The notes below the pieces were generated by a model that was not told where the DNA came from, ran no database searches, and saw only the letters and a list, made by a program, of their open reading frames with translations. The position numbers were made by a program, and so were the translations under genes. This document shows, in pieces, positions 12,968 through 22,056 of a stretch of DNA of 64,000 nt; position 1 is the stretch's first letter; every line of letters begins with the position of its first letter. The stretch comes from Curtobacterium sp. TC1 (GTDB taxonomy: Bacteria; Actinomycetota; Actinomycetes; Actinomycetales; Microbacteriaceae), in contig NZ_CP081964.1 of NCBI RefSeq assembly GCF_019844075.1, forward strand, positions 1-64,000, written 5' to 3'.

Positions 12968-13822
12968 GTGACCGACCAGGCGTACAACCCGAACAACACC
13001 TGCTACCGGCATCCGGACCGGCAGAGTTTCGTCCTCTGCCAGCGCTGTGGGCGGACGATCTGCCCGGAGTGCCAGACGCCGGCGGCAGTCGGGGTGCACT
13101 GCCCGGAATGCGTGCGGGAACAGCGCGCACAGTTCGCAGCGAACCGTCGCGCGTCCGGAGCCCCGAGCGGGTTCACGGTCGCGCGACGGCGCTTCGCGAT
13201 GCTCGACCAGAAGGCGACGGTCGTCATCGTGGCGGTCACCGCCGCCATCTGGCTGCTCGACCAGGTGAGCGGCCGGTTCTTCACCAGCCTGCTGGCCTAC
13301 AACTCGTTCCTCTTGCCCACGCAGCCGTGGCGAGTCGTCACCTCCCTGTTCGTGCACTCGGGCATCTTCCACATCCTGTTCAACATGTGGGCGCTGTGGA
13401 TCTTCGGCCGGATGCTCGAGAACATGCTCGGTACGTGGCGCTTCGTCGCGCTGTACTTCATCACCGGGATCTTCGGGTCGATGCTCGTGACGTTCCTTGC
13501 TCCTGGCACGACCGTCGTGGGGGCGTCCGGCGCGATCTTCGGTCTCTTCGCGGCGTTCTTCGTGCTGCAGCGGAGTCTCGGGCAGAACGCCGTGCAGCTC
13601 CTCGTGATCATGGGGCTCAACCTGGTCGTCGGGTTCCTCCCGGGGATCAACATCTCGTGGCAGGCCCACGTCGGTGGGATCATCGGCGGGTTCCTGGTGG
13701 GCTTCGTGTTCGCCAAGACCCGGAACGTCCGGCAGCGGCCGCTCCAGATCGGCCTGCTCGCGGCCACCGCGGTGGTCGGCATCGTGCTCACCGCAGTCGG
13801 GTACGCGGTCACCATCGGCTGA
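12968..13822 (+). CDS. Rhomboid intramembrane serine protease with N-terminal zinc finger
   Basis: A 284-residue rhomboid. The N-terminal 45 residues form a B-box-like cysteine/histidine cluster (CYRHP, CQRCGRTICPEC, HCPEC) that likely binds zinc. The membrane core has the HSGIFHILFNMW segment, catalytic Ser187 in GASGAIFG and catalytic His234 in AHVGG, six or seven helices in all. The start is GTG 12968, 7 bp after ppiA; longer in-frame readings enter ppiA. Substrates are unknown. A terminator follows at 13846. Confidence 0.92.
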   Translation: MTDQAYNPNNTCYRHPDRQSFVLCQRCGRTICPECQTPAAVGVHCPECVREQRAQFAANRRASGAPSGFTVARRRFAMLDQKATVVIVAVTAAIWLLDQVSGRFFTSLLAYNSFLLPTQPWRVVTSLFVHSGIFHILFNMWALWIFGRMLENMLGTWRFVALYFITGIFGSMLVTFLAPGTTVVGASGAIFGLFAAFFVLQRSLGQNAVQLLVIMGLNLVVGFLPGINISWQAHVGGIIGGFLVGFVFAKTRNVRQRPLQIGLLAATAVVGIVLTAVGYAVTIG

Positions 13823-13845
13823 CCCGACCCGGACACACGTCCGAC

Positions 13846-13879
13846 CGAACGCCCCGTCGCTTCCGCGGCGGGGCGTTCG
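13846..13879 (+). terminator. Terminator after the rhomboid gene
   Basis: Eleven-base perfect stem CGAACGCCCCG (13846-13856) with CGGGGCGTTCG (13869-13879), 12-nt loop, 23 bp after the stop codon, followed by TCGTCGTT. Confidence 0.8.
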
Positions 13880-13938
13880 TCGTTCCCGGACGGGACGGCG
13901 CAGCCACCCGTCCATGTGTCGCTTCCGCGACCGAACGG

Positions 13939-13982
13939 CGGACGGGAGGCACGGTGCCAGGCCGCCACGGGCCTCCAGGCCG
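13939..13982. repeat. Inverted pair of CGGMCTGGAGGC elements
   Basis: Plus-strand copy CGGACGGGAGGCACGG at 13939-13954 (extending to 13960) faces a minus-strand copy CGGCCTGGAGGCCCG at 13982-13968 (extending to 13965). Together they form an imperfect hairpin, like the near-perfect one at 32859-32902. No gene lies in 13880-14244. Confidence 0.6.
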
Positions 13983-14186
13983 CCGTCCACAAGGCGCCCG
14001 CAGAGTTATCCACAGGTGTGGAGAAACCGGTGAGTTACACGCGTGTGATTATCCCCACTGTGGACTCAGCTGTGGATAACTCCGGGGTCGGGGTGTGGAT
14101 GACCATGTGGAGAGTGTGGAGAAGTGTGGACAACCGCCCAGATCCTCGATGATCCGGGCGCTGAGGCCAGGAACTCCTGTGGAGAA
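13983..14186. other. Second DnaA-box-like cluster
   Basis: About ten DnaA-box-like 9-mers in 204 bp. Perfect TTATCCACA at 14006-14014 and its complement TGTGGATAA at 14071-14079; TGTGGACAA (complement of TTGTCCACA) at 14125-14133; near matches at 13983-13991, 14017-14025, 14049-14057, 14059-14067, 14094-14102, 14106-14114, 14115-14123 and 14178-14186. Three sites at 14106, 14115 and 14125 are head-to-tail. Density is comparable to the dnaA-dnaN gap. It lies between the rhomboid terminator and the crgA terminator, outside any gene. Function (initiation, titration or reactivation of DnaA) is not known. Confidence 0.7.
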
Positions 14187-14189
14187 CGA

Positions 14190-14225
14190 CGACGCCCGCC
14201 GCACCTGGTGGTGCGACGGGCGTCG
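14190..14225. terminator. Terminator of crgA
   Basis: Stem CGACGCCCG (14190-14198) with CGGGCGTCG (14217-14225), a single mismatch, then CGCACC (14200-14205) with GGTGCG (14210-14215) closing a 4-nt loop. It lies 19 bp beyond the crgA stop on the minus strand. Confidence 0.8.
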
Positions 14226-14244
14226 GGAAGTCTCGCGGCTGGTG

Positions 14245-14499
14245 TCAGCGCCAGCGGGTGGTCATGAGGAAGCCGATGAACATGATGCCGAAGCCGATCA
14301 GGATGTTCCACGAGCCGAGGCTCGGGACCGGCAGGGTCGCGTTCGAGATGTAGAAGACGATCACCCAGACCAGGCCGATGATCATGAAACCGAACATGAC
14401 CGGCTTGAACCACACCGGATTGGGGCTGTCCCCCGCGGTGTCGACCGAGTCGGCTCGGGTCCTCCGGGCGGGCTTGGTGCGGTCCTTGTCACTGGCCAT
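14245..14499 (-). CDS. crgA: Cell division protein CrgA
   Basis: Small actinobacterial septation factor that interacts with FtsZ, FtsQ, FtsI and other divisome parts. The 84-residue product has a basic N-terminal tail, the conserved PNPVWFKPVMFGFM motif (about 26-39) and two membrane helices (about 34-52 and 62-80) ending in TTRWR, all typical of CrgA. Normal length. It is divergent from trpG. Confidence 0.95.
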   Translation of the reverse strand: MASDKDRTKPARRTRADSVDTAGDSPNPVWFKPVMFGFMIIGLVWVIVFYISNATLPVPSLGSWNILIGFGIMFIGFLMTTRWR

Positions 14500-14506
14500 G
14501 GCCGGT

Positions 14507-14512
14507 ATCCTA
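14507..14512 (-). promoter_or_regulatory. Putative -10 for leaderless crgA mRNA
   Basis: TAGGAT on the minus strand ends 7 nt before the crgA ATG (14499), with no ribosome binding site between. Confidence 0.45.
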
Positions 14513-14566
14513 CCGTGACCACGTGTGTGGATCGGCCCGCAGACCGCTGCACACATCCCCCACGAG

Positions 14567-14572
14567 TACGGT
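14567..14572 (+). promoter_or_regulatory. Putative -10 for leaderless trpG mRNA
   Basis: TACGGT ends 8 nt before ATG 14581, again placing the transcription start at or beside the start codon. Confidence 0.4.
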
Positions 14573-14580
14573 GAACCGCC

Positions 14581-15225
14581 ATGACCAGGATCCTCGTCGT
14601 CGACAACTACGACAGCTTCGTCTACACGCTGAACGGGTACGTCCAACAGCTCGGGGCCGAGACGGACGTGGTCCGCAACGACGCCTTCCCCGAGTCGGAG
14701 ATCGCAGACCGCATCGCGGAGTACGACGGCGTCCTGCTGTCGCCCGGCCCGGGCACCCCGGCCGACGCCGGCGTCTCGATCCCGACGGTGCACGCAGCGA
14801 TGGCCTCCGGAACCCCACTGCTCGGGGTCTGCCTCGGCCACCAGGCGATCGCGGAGGCCCTCGGGGCCACGGTCACGCACGCGGACGAACTCATGCACGG
14901 CAAGACGTCGCAGGTCGACCACGACGACAGTGCGCTCTTCGCCGGGGTCCCGCACCCGTTCACGGCGACGCGGTACCACTCCCTCGCCATCGTCGACGGG
15001 ACGGTCCCCGACGAACTGACCGTCACGGCCCGGACCGGCGGCGGCGTCATCATGGGCGTCCAGCACCGTGACCACCCGCTCTACGGCGTGCAGTTCCACC
15101 CCGAGTCGGTCCTGACCGAAGGCGGCTACCGCATGGTCGGCAACTGGCTCGAGACCACCGGCCTGTCCGGTGCCGCCGAGCGCGCCGACGGCCTCGGCCC
15201 GCTCATCGCGACGCACCGCGCCTGA
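14581..15225 (+). CDS. trpG: Anthranilate/aminodeoxychorismate synthase glutamine amidotransferase
   Basis: Class I glutamine amidotransferase that supplies ammonia to a chorismate-using partner for tryptophan or folate synthesis. The 214-residue product has NYDSFVYTL near the N-terminus, the oxyanion motif LLSPGPGTP, nucleophile Cys84 in GVCLGHQ and the His-Glu pair in VQFHPES. No synthase partner is encoded here; the gene sits between crgA and pknB as in other Actinobacteria, so whether it serves TrpE, PabB or both is open. Confidence 0.92.
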   Translation: MTRILVVDNYDSFVYTLNGYVQQLGAETDVVRNDAFPESEIADRIAEYDGVLLSPGPGTPADAGVSIPTVHAAMASGTPLLGVCLGHQAIAEALGATVTHADELMHGKTSQVDHDDSALFAGVPHPFTATRYHSLAIVDGTVPDELTVTARTGGGVIMGVQHRDHPLYGVQFHPESVLTEGGYRMVGNWLETTGLSGAAERADGLGPLIATHRA

Positions 15226-15323
15226 GCTGCCAGTGCACGCACGACGGCGTCGTGCTTGACGGTGGCGGCCGCAGCAGTGGACGCGACGACCTGACGAGCT
15301 GCGGTCGCGTGGCGGGGGTGCGC

Positions 15324-15361
15324 CGGGCCTCCTGGCCGTCAGCGTGCCGACAGGAGGCCCG
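15324..15361. terminator. Bidirectional terminator between trpG and pknB
   Basis: Eleven-base stem CGGGCCTCCTG (15324-15334) with CAGGAGGCCCG (15351-15361) around a 16-nt loop, in the gap where trpG and pknB converge. Confidence 0.75.
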
Positions 15362-15439
15362 TTACCGGCCCGTCACGCTGCACGCGCATGCGTGCGGTCG
15401 ACTCGAGAGCCGCGGAGACGCCGTCAGTGATCGGAACGG

Positions 15440-17263
15440 TCAGCGACCGTCGCCGTTGTCCCCGCCGTTGTCCCCGCCGTTGTCCCCGCCGTTGTCGCCC
15501 TTGTCGTCCCCGTTGTCGGTCGACGGGGCGCGGGTCGGCTGGCTCGCCGCGCAGTACGTCAGCGTGACGGCACTGCCCTGGGCGATGTCGCCCTGGGGGG
15601 TGTCCTGCTGCGTGACGAGGCCGCCCGTGCACGAGTACGACGGTGACGGCGTCACGGTGAGGCCGAGCTGCTCGAGCGACGCCTTGGCCTCGGAGAACTG
15701 CTGGTTCGTGACGTTCGGCAGCTGGACCTTGCCGTTGGAGACCGTGAGGTTGATCACGATGCCCTTGGTGTGGAGCGAGCCGGACTCGGGGTCGGAACTC
15801 ATCACGGTGCCCTCCGGCACGTCGGACGAGTAGTCGGAACTGATCGCGCCGACACGGAACCCGGCATCGTCCAGCGCCTGCTGCGCCGCTGCCTGAGACT
15901 GCCCGTTCAGTTCGGGTACCGGGACCCGCTCGGGGCCGAGGGACACGACGACGTTGACACTGGACTTGCGGCCCACGTTGATGCCGGAACCGGGGTCGGT
16001 GCGGATGACCATGCCCTTGTCGACCGAGTCGGAGTTCTCCTCGACCTTGACGGCCGTGAGGTCCTTCTTCTCGAGGGCGGTGGACGCGGCACTGAAGGTC
16101 GACCCGGTGACGTTCGGGACGCTCACGGACGACGACACCGGCGGCTTGCCCGGCTGCAGGTTCGCGACGAAGAACACCACACCGACGATGACCGCGACCG
16201 TCAGCAGGATCCCGACCCAGATCCACGCCACCGGCGGACGGTTCTGCGTGCGCTGCGGGCGGTGCTCAGCCGTGTCGTCGTCGAGCTCGCGGAACGCCGC
16301 GGCCGGGTTCGACGTGGTGCGCGGGTCGACCCCGAACAGCACCGTCGAGGCGTCGTTCGCCGCGTTCTGCTGGATCTTCTTGGTGGACGCCGGCACCCGG
16401 CCCGCAGCAGCCTGCTGCAGGTCCGAGCGGAACTCTGCTGCGTTCTGGAAGCGGCGCGTGCGGTCCTTCACCAGAGCGTGCAGGGTCACGGCGTCGAGCG
16501 CCGGCGAGACCGCTGGCGTGATCGAGGACGGTGCGACGGGCTGCTCGCTGACGTGCTGGTAGGCCACCGCCACCGGGGTGTCCCCGAGGAAGGGCGCACG
16601 GCCGGTGAGGAGCTCGAACAGCACGACACCGGTGGAGTAGATGTCCGTGCGGGCGTCGACGGTCTCGCCGCGGGCCTGCTCCGGCGAGAAGTACGACGCG
16701 GTGCCGAGGATCGACGTGGTCTGCGCGACGGTGGCCGAGGTGTCGGTGATGGCGCGGGCGATGCCGAAGTCCATGACCTTGACCTGGCCGCTGTGCGTGA
16801 CCATGACGTTGGCGGGCTTGATGTCCCGGTGCACGACGCCGGCGCGGTGCGAGTACTCGAGCGCGGTGAGGATGCCCTCGGTGATGCGGACGGCCTCGGC
16901 CGGAGCGACGGCGCCCTCGGCGATGATGTCGGAGAGCGGGCGGCCCTCGACGTACTCCATCACGATGAAGGGGACCTGCACCTCGGCGCCCGAGGCCTCG
17001 GTCACGGTCTCCTCGCCCGCGTCGTACACGCGGACGACCGTCGGGTGCGCCATGCGTGCGGCGGCCTGGGCTTCCTGCCGGAACCGGGTGCGGAACGCCG
17101 GGTCGTTGGCCAGGCTCGGCTTCAAGAGCTTCACCGCGACCTTGCGACCGAGACGGGTGTCGTTGCCGAGGTGCACGGTTGCCATGCCGCCTCGACCGAT
17201 GACGTCACCGATCTCGTAACGGTTGGCGAGGAGGGTGATCCCCGCGGTCACACCTTCTGGCAC
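15440..17263 (-). CDS. pknB: Serine/threonine protein kinase PknB with PASTA repeats
   Basis: Membrane kinase that couples muropeptide or lipid II sensing to cell-wall synthesis. The 607-residue product has a cytoplasmic kinase domain (glycine loop GRGGMATV 23-30, Lys45, HRD 145-147, DFG 165-167, Thr-rich activation loop 173-184), a juxtamembrane linker, one transmembrane helix (about 346-368) and three PASTA domains. It ends in a repeated GGDN tail encoded by 12-bp repeats near 15444-15490. The start is GTG 17263 after a GGAGGAG site. It is separated from pknA by 121 bp. Confidence 0.96.
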   Translation of the reverse strand: MPEGVTAGITLLANRYEIGDVIGRGGMATVHLGNDTRLGRKVAVKLLKPSLANDPAFRTRFRQEAQAAARMAHPTVVRVYDAGEETVTEASGAEVQVPFIVMEYVEGRPLSDIIAEGAVAPAEAVRITEGILTALEYSHRAGVVHRDIKPANVMVTHSGQVKVMDFGIARAITDTSATVAQTTSILGTASYFSPEQARGETVDARTDIYSTGVVLFELLTGRAPFLGDTPVAVAYQHVSEQPVAPSSITPAVSPALDAVTLHALVKDRTRRFQNAAEFRSDLQQAAAGRVPASTKKIQQNAANDASTVLFGVDPRTTSNPAAAFRELDDDTAEHRPQRTQNRPPVAWIWVGILLTVAVIVGVVFFVANLQPGKPPVSSSVSVPNVTGSTFSAASTALEKKDLTAVKVEENSDSVDKGMVIRTDPGSGINVGRKSSVNVVVSLGPERVPVPELNGQSQAAAQQALDDAGFRVGAISSDYSSDVPEGTVMSSDPESGSLHTKGIVINLTVSNGKVQLPNVTNQQFSEAKASLEQLGLTVTPSPSYSCTGGLVTQQDTPQGDIAQGSAVTLTYCAASQPTRAPSTDNGDDKGDNGGDNGGDNGGDNGDGR

Positions 17264-17333
17264 GTACTCCTCCGTCTGTCCGTCCGGGCTAGTGTACGGC
17301 AGCCGAACCTGGTGAGACGCTGGTCCGGGAGGG

Positions 17334-17364
17334 GTCGACCGAACCGTTACCGAACGGTGTCGAC
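17334..17364. promoter_or_regulatory. Nested palindrome between pknA and pknB
   Basis: GTCGAC (17334-17339) and GTCGAC (17359-17364) enclose ACCGTT (17343-17348) and AACGGT (17353-17358). It lies about 20 bp past the pknA stop and 70 bp before the pknB start; it may be a terminator or attenuator for pknA or an operator for pknB. Confidence 0.4.
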
Positions 17365-17384
17365 AGTCCCCGTCCGGGGGTCGT

Positions 17385-19166
17385 TCAGTTGCCGTCCATC
17401 GGGGCGTCGGTGGGGTCGATGCCGTCGTTCGGGTCCGTCGTGGGCTCCTCGGTGGGCTCGGTCCAGGTGACCTGCGCCCCGGGCGACGAGTCGGAGACGA
17501 CCGCCGTGCCGGACTGCGGCGACTTGCAGGTCACCTTGTAGGACAGGGTCACCGTGCCGGACTGCGCAGCCGCGACGGTGACCGCCGTGCCGGAGGTCGA
17601 GCCCGAGCTGCTGCCGTTCGACGGGACCGTGCCGTTGTCGATCGTGTACGTGTAGCTCACGTCGGAGTACCCGGCGGGGCACTTGTCGTAGGACGGCCAG
17701 CTGAACGTGACGCGGCCGGAGTCGCTCACGGAGCCACCGGTCGCACGCTCGGGGGCCTCGGCGGTCAGCACGTCGCCGAACGCCTTGATCGTCACCGTCG
17801 TGCCCTGCTCGAGGCTGCCCTCGGGGCTGAGCGACTCGACGGTGCCGACCTGGTCGGAGGACGTCGCGTTCGACCCGGCGACGACCTCGGCGACCAGACC
17901 CTGACCACGGAGCTGGTTCGCGACCTGCTCGGCGTTCTGGCCCGTGTAGTCGGCCGCCGACACGGTCACGCGGGTGTCGACCGGCGTCTGGGACGGGGTC
18001 TCGGACGGTGTCGTGGTCGGACGCGGGGTCTTCGAGGCGGACTTCGACGGGGTCGGGTCCGGGTCTGCAGCACCGTTCAGCGCGAACGTTCCGACGACAC
18101 CGGCGATCGCGAGCACGACGACGATGCCGACGACCCACCAGATCCAGGCGCGCTTCTTCTTCGGTTCCTCGGGCTCGTCGGTCGCCGGGGACCGCGGTCC
18201 GACGGGTCCACCGGCACCGCCGGCGGCCGCACCGGACTGGGTGCCGAGCAGCGCCGTGGCAGCGTCGTTGCCCTGACCCTGCGGCGGGTTGAACGCCACG
18301 GTGCCGCCCTGCGCGATGGCGGGGACGGCGACGGTGGCCGCCGCGACGTCACCACGGCGGAGCGCCTGTGCGGCGCGCGCCAGGTTGGCGGCGGTGGCGG
18401 GACGATCGGCGGGCTTCTTCGCGATGCACGAGATCACGAGGGCGGCGACGGGCTCGGGGATGTCCCCGGGCAGCGCCGGCGGCTGCTCGTTGATGTGCGC
18501 CATCGCGATCGCGACCTGCGACTCACCCGTGAAGGGTCGACGACCCGCGAGGGCCTCGTACGCGACGATGCCGAGCGAGTAGATGTCGGTCGACGGCGAC
18601 GCCGGGTGCCCGCTCGCCTGCTCCGGAGAGAGGTACTGCACGGTGCCCATGACCTGGCCGGTCGCGGTGAGCGGGACCTGGTCGGCGATGCGTGCGATGC
18701 CGAAGTCGGTGATCTTGACGCGGCCGTCCGGCGTGATGAGCAGGTTTCCGGGCTTGATGTCGCGGTGCACGAGACCGACCGCGTGGGCGGCCTGCAGGGC
18801 GTTCGCGGTCTGCGCGACGATGTCCAGGACCTTGTCGACCGGCAGCGTGTGCTCGCGCTCGATCATGGTCGAGAGCGCTTCGCCGGGGACGAGCTCCATC
18901 ACGAGGTAGGCGCTGCCGTCCTCTTCGCCGTAGTCGAAGACGTTGGCGATGCCCTCGTGGTTGACGAGCGCAGCGTGGCGGGCCTCGGCGCGGAAACGCT
19001 CGAGGAACCCGGGGTCGCCGAGGTACTCGTCCTTGAGGATCTTGAGTGCGACGGTTCGGCCGATGACGAGGTCGGTGGCCTGCCACACCTCTCCCATGCC
19101 GCCGATGGCGACCCGGGACGAGAGCTGGTACCGCCCACCGAAGGTGAGTCCGCTGGTGGGTCTCAT
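17385..19166 (-). CDS. pknA: Serine/threonine protein kinase PknA, PASTA-containing
   Basis: Second kinase of the division cluster. The 593-residue product has a kinase domain (Lys42, HRD 134-136, DFG 154-156, activation loop with VPLTATG), a linker rich in Ala and Pro, a transmembrane helix (about 340-363), a Ser/Thr/Pro spacer, one PASTA-like domain (about 398-466) and a C-terminal beta-rich region resembling fibronectin type III (about 470-570). The classical mycobacterial PknA lacks PASTA domains, so this extracellular part is an elaboration. The start overlaps the pbpA stop by 4 nt. Confidence 0.94.
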   Translation of the reverse strand: MRPTSGLTFGGRYQLSSRVAIGGMGEVWQATDLVIGRTVALKILKDEYLGDPGFLERFRAEARHAALVNHEGIANVFDYGEEDGSAYLVMELVPGEALSTMIEREHTLPVDKVLDIVAQTANALQAAHAVGLVHRDIKPGNLLITPDGRVKITDFGIARIADQVPLTATGQVMGTVQYLSPEQASGHPASPSTDIYSLGIVAYEALAGRRPFTGESQVAIAMAHINEQPPALPGDIPEPVAALVISCIAKKPADRPATAANLARAAQALRRGDVAAATVAVPAIAQGGTVAFNPPQGQGNDAATALLGTQSGAAAGGAGGPVGPRSPATDEPEEPKKKRAWIWWVVGIVVVLAIAGVVGTFALNGAADPDPTPSKSASKTPRPTTTPSETPSQTPVDTRVTVSAADYTGQNAEQVANQLRGQGLVAEVVAGSNATSSDQVGTVESLSPEGSLEQGTTVTIKAFGDVLTAEAPERATGGSVSDSGRVTFSWPSYDKCPAGYSDVSYTYTIDNGTVPSNGSSSGSTSGTAVTVAAAQSGTVTLSYKVTCKSPQSGTAVVSDSSPGAQVTWTEPTEEPTTDPNDGIDPTDAPMDGN

Positions 19167-20617
19167 TTGTTCAGCACCGCCTCCATGACTTTCTTCGCGA
19201 CCGGGGCCGCGACTGTGTTGCCGACTCCCGACTGACCGAGCCCGCCGCCGTCTCCGACGACGACCGCCACGGCGACCTCCGGGTCATTCGCGGGCGCGAA
19301 CCCGGTGAACCAGAGGGTGTAGGGATCGCCTGTTCCGCCCTCGGCCGTGCCCGTCTTCCCTGCGACGTCGACACCGTCGATCTTGGCATTCGTTCCGGTC
19401 CCGGCGTTCACGACGCTCTGCATGGCTTCGGTGAGGTCAGCGGACTCGGAGGAGGACAGCGGATCACTGTACTGCCTCGGGGAGAAGGACTCGACCGTCT
19501 TCAGGTCGCTCGTGGTGATCGAGTCGACGAGCGAGGGCTGCATGACCTTGCCGCCGTTCGCGATGCCGGCCGACACCATGGCCATCTGCAGCGGGGACAC
19601 CCGGACGCTCGCCTGTCCGAACGCGCTCAGCATGAGCTGCGCGGTGGAGTCGACCTCGGGGTACTGGCTGGCGGTCGCGGACATCGGGACCTCGATGGCG
19701 TCACCGAAGCCGTACTTGTCGGCCATGCTCTTGATCGCGTCGTACCCGAGCTTCTGTCCGAGCTCGGCGAACGGGATGTTGCACGAGTACTGGATGGCCG
19801 TGCGGAGCTTGACCTTGTCGCCGCCGCCGCACGTGCCGCCCTCGGCGTTGTTGATGTACGAGCTCGTGCCGGGGAGCTGCAGGCGCGACGGGTTCGGGAA
19901 CGTCGAGTCGAGGTTGTACTTGCCGCCCTCGAGGGCAGCCGACGCGACGACGAGCTTGAACACCGATCCCGGCGTGTACAGGTCGCCGCCGATCGCACGG
20001 TTCTGCAGCGGGGACGACGAGGCGCCGAGCAGGGCGTCGTACTGCTCCTTGACCTTCGCGGTGTCGTGTGAGGTGAGCGTGTTCGGGTCGTAGCTCGGCT
20101 TCGACACCATGGCGAGGATCTTGCCGGTCTTCGGCTGGATCGCGACCACGGCGCCGCTGTTCGAGCCGAGGGCGTCGTACGCGGCCTGCTGGACGGCGGG
20201 GTCGATCGTCAGGTTGACGTTGTCGCCCTGGACGTCCTGGCCGGTGAGGATCGAGTTGAGGTTCTGGAAGAACGACGCGTCCGAGTTGCCGGACAGCACG
20301 GTGTTCTCCGCGCTCTCGATGCCGGTGTTGCCCTGACCGATGGTGAAGTACCCGGTGACGGCCGAGTACAGGTCGCCGTTCGTGTACTTGCGCTGGTACT
20401 CGTACTGGTCGTCCACGGGGGTCGACTCGGCGATCGGGCTGCCGTCGACGAGGATCGCACCGCGCTTGGTCGAGTAACTGTCCAAGATGGTTCGTGAGTT
20501 GCGGGAGTCGGCGCGGAGCGTGTCCGCCGAGAAGAACTGGATCGAGGTCGTCGACACGAAGAGTGCGACGAACATGAGCACGATGACGGTCGAGACACCG
20601 CGGAGCTGTCGGTTCAT
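19163..20617 (-). CDS. pbpA: Class B penicillin-binding protein (PbpA)
   Basis: Peptidoglycan transpeptidase of the PbpA/FtsI type. The 484-residue product has one N-terminal membrane helix (about 8-28), a dimerisation/pedestal domain and the transpeptidase domain with SxxK (Ser218-Lys221, PGSVFK), SxN (278-280, SCN) and KTG (421-423). I start at ATG 20617, after a GGAGCG site; longer in-frame readings are antisense to nothing useful and overlap rodA. It overlaps both rodA and pknA by 4 nt, so it is translationally coupled. Confidence 0.96.
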   Translation of the reverse strand: MNRQLRGVSTVIVLMFVALFVSTTSIQFFSADTLRADSRNSRTILDSYSTKRGAILVDGSPIAESTPVDDQYEYQRKYTNGDLYSAVTGYFTIGQGNTGIESAENTVLSGNSDASFFQNLNSILTGQDVQGDNVNLTIDPAVQQAAYDALGSNSGAVVAIQPKTGKILAMVSKPSYDPNTLTSHDTAKVKEQYDALLGASSSPLQNRAIGGDLYTPGSVFKLVVASAALEGGKYNLDSTFPNPSRLQLPGTSSYINNAEGGTCGGGDKVKLRTAIQYSCNIPFAELGQKLGYDAIKSMADKYGFGDAIEVPMSATASQYPEVDSTAQLMLSAFGQASVRVSPLQMAMVSAGIANGGKVMQPSLVDSITTSDLKTVESFSPRQYSDPLSSSESADLTEAMQSVVNAGTGTNAKIDGVDVAGKTGTAEGGTGDPYTLWFTGFAPANDPEVAVAVVVGDGGGLGQSGVGNTVAAPVAKKVMEAVLNK

Positions 20618-22056
20618 CGACGACGCTCCTTCCTGGTCGCGCGCGCAGACCGCCCGCTCGCGGCGGGGATCGCACCCTGCTGGACGCGTTGTTCGGCTGG
20701 GATGGAATCGGTGAGTCGCAGCAGCATCGCGGCGATGATCCAGTTGGCGATGAGCGAGGAACCACCCGCTGCCATGAAGGGCGTGGTCAGGCCCGTCACC
20801 GGGATGATCCGGGTGATGCCGCCGACGACGACGAAGACCTGCAGCGCGATGATGAAGCCGAAGCCCACACCGAGCAGCTTGCCGAAGTCGTCCTGGGCCA
20901 TGAACGCCACGCGCAGGCCCCGCGACGCCAGGACGATGAAGAGCGCGAGGATCGCGAAGACACCGATCAGCCCGAGTTCCTCGCCGAGCGAGGCGATGAT
21001 GTAGTCGGCGTTGGCGACCGGCGTGATGTACGGGCGACCCTGCCCGAGGCCGGTGCCCGTGATCCCGCCGTTCGCGAAGCCGAACAGGCCCTGCACGAGC
21101 TGGTAGCTCGCCTGGGTGTCGCGGCTGAAGACCTCTTGGTTGAAGGGGTCGAGCCACTGCTCGAACCGACCGTGCACGTACTCGAGGGCGCTCTGCGCGA
21201 CCAGGGCACCGCCGACGAACAGCGCGAGGCCGATGATGACCCAGCTGATGCGGGCGGTCGCGACGTAGATCATCACGAGGAACAGGCCGAAGTACAGCAG
21301 CGCTGTGCCGAGGTCGCGCTGGAAGACGAGGACCGCCATCGCGGCGCCCCACATCACCAGGATCGGTCCGAGGTCGCGGGCCCGCGGGAACGTCATGCCG
21401 AGGAACTTCTTGCCGACGATCGACAGCGAGTCACGTGCGGTGACGAGGTACCCGGCGAAGAACAGCGCCATCGTGATCTTCGCGAGCTCGCCGGGCTGGA
21501 ACGAGAACGGGCCGATCTTGATCCAGACCCGCGCGCCACCGATGTTCGTGCCGATGCCGGGCAGCATCGGCAGGAGCAGCAGGACGATCGTCAGGGCCAT
21601 GAAGATGTACCGGTAGCGCTGCAGGAACCGGTGGTTGCGGACGGCGACGAGCGTGATGATCGCCAGGACCATCGCGAGCATCGTCCAGACGATCTGCTTC
21701 ACGCCGATGGCGTCCCAGCCGGACAGGCCGTTGTGGACGTCGATGCGGTAGATCTCGGCGATGCCGATGCCGTTCAGCACCAGCGCGATCGGCAGGATGA
21801 ACGGGTCGGCGTTCTTCGCGACGACCCGCAGCACCACGTGCATCACGAGCCCGAGGCCGAGGATGCCCCCGCCGACCCACAGCACCGAGGTGTCGAAGAG
21901 CCGACCCTTCGTGCCGAGCTGCACGAGGACCATCGCGCCGGCGCAGATGCCGCAGGCGATGACGAGGAGCACGAGCTCGAGGTTCCGAGCGCGTGCGGGT
22001 TCACGGAGCTTGATCGTGATCGCCTGGGTGAACGACTGGGCGGTGGCGTTGCTCAT
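20614..22056 (-). CDS. rodA: SEDS glycosyltransferase RodA/FtsW
   Basis: Lipid II polymerase partner of the class B PBP. The 480-residue product has about 12 transmembrane helices, the large extracellular loop and SEDS motifs: GARVWIKIGPFSFQPGELAKI, FQRDLGTALL, and LVQGLFGFANGGITGTGLG near the C-terminal third. It ends with a basic cytoplasmic tail. It overlaps the pstP stop and pbpA start by 4 nt, giving the PstP-RodA-PbpA order conserved in Actinobacteria. Confidence 0.95.
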   Translation of the reverse strand: MSNATAQSFTQAITIKLREPARARNLELVLLVIACGICAGAMVLVQLGTKGRLFDTSVLWVGGGILGLGLVMHVVLRVVAKNADPFILPIALVLNGIGIAEIYRIDVHNGLSGWDAIGVKQIVWTMLAMVLAIITLVAVRNHRFLQRYRYIFMALTIVLLLLPMLPGIGTNIGGARVWIKIGPFSFQPGELAKITMALFFAGYLVTARDSLSIVGKKFLGMTFPRARDLGPILVMWGAAMAVLVFQRDLGTALLYFGLFLVMIYVATARISWVIIGLALFVGGALVAQSALEYVHGRFEQWLDPFNQEVFSRDTQASYQLVQGLFGFANGGITGTGLGQGRPYITPVANADYIIASLGEELGLIGVFAILALFIVLASRGLRVAFMAQDDFGKLLGVGFGFIIALQVFVVVGGITRIIPVTGLTTPFMAAGGSSLIANWIIAAMLLRLTDSIPAEQRVQQGAIPAASGRSARATRKERRR

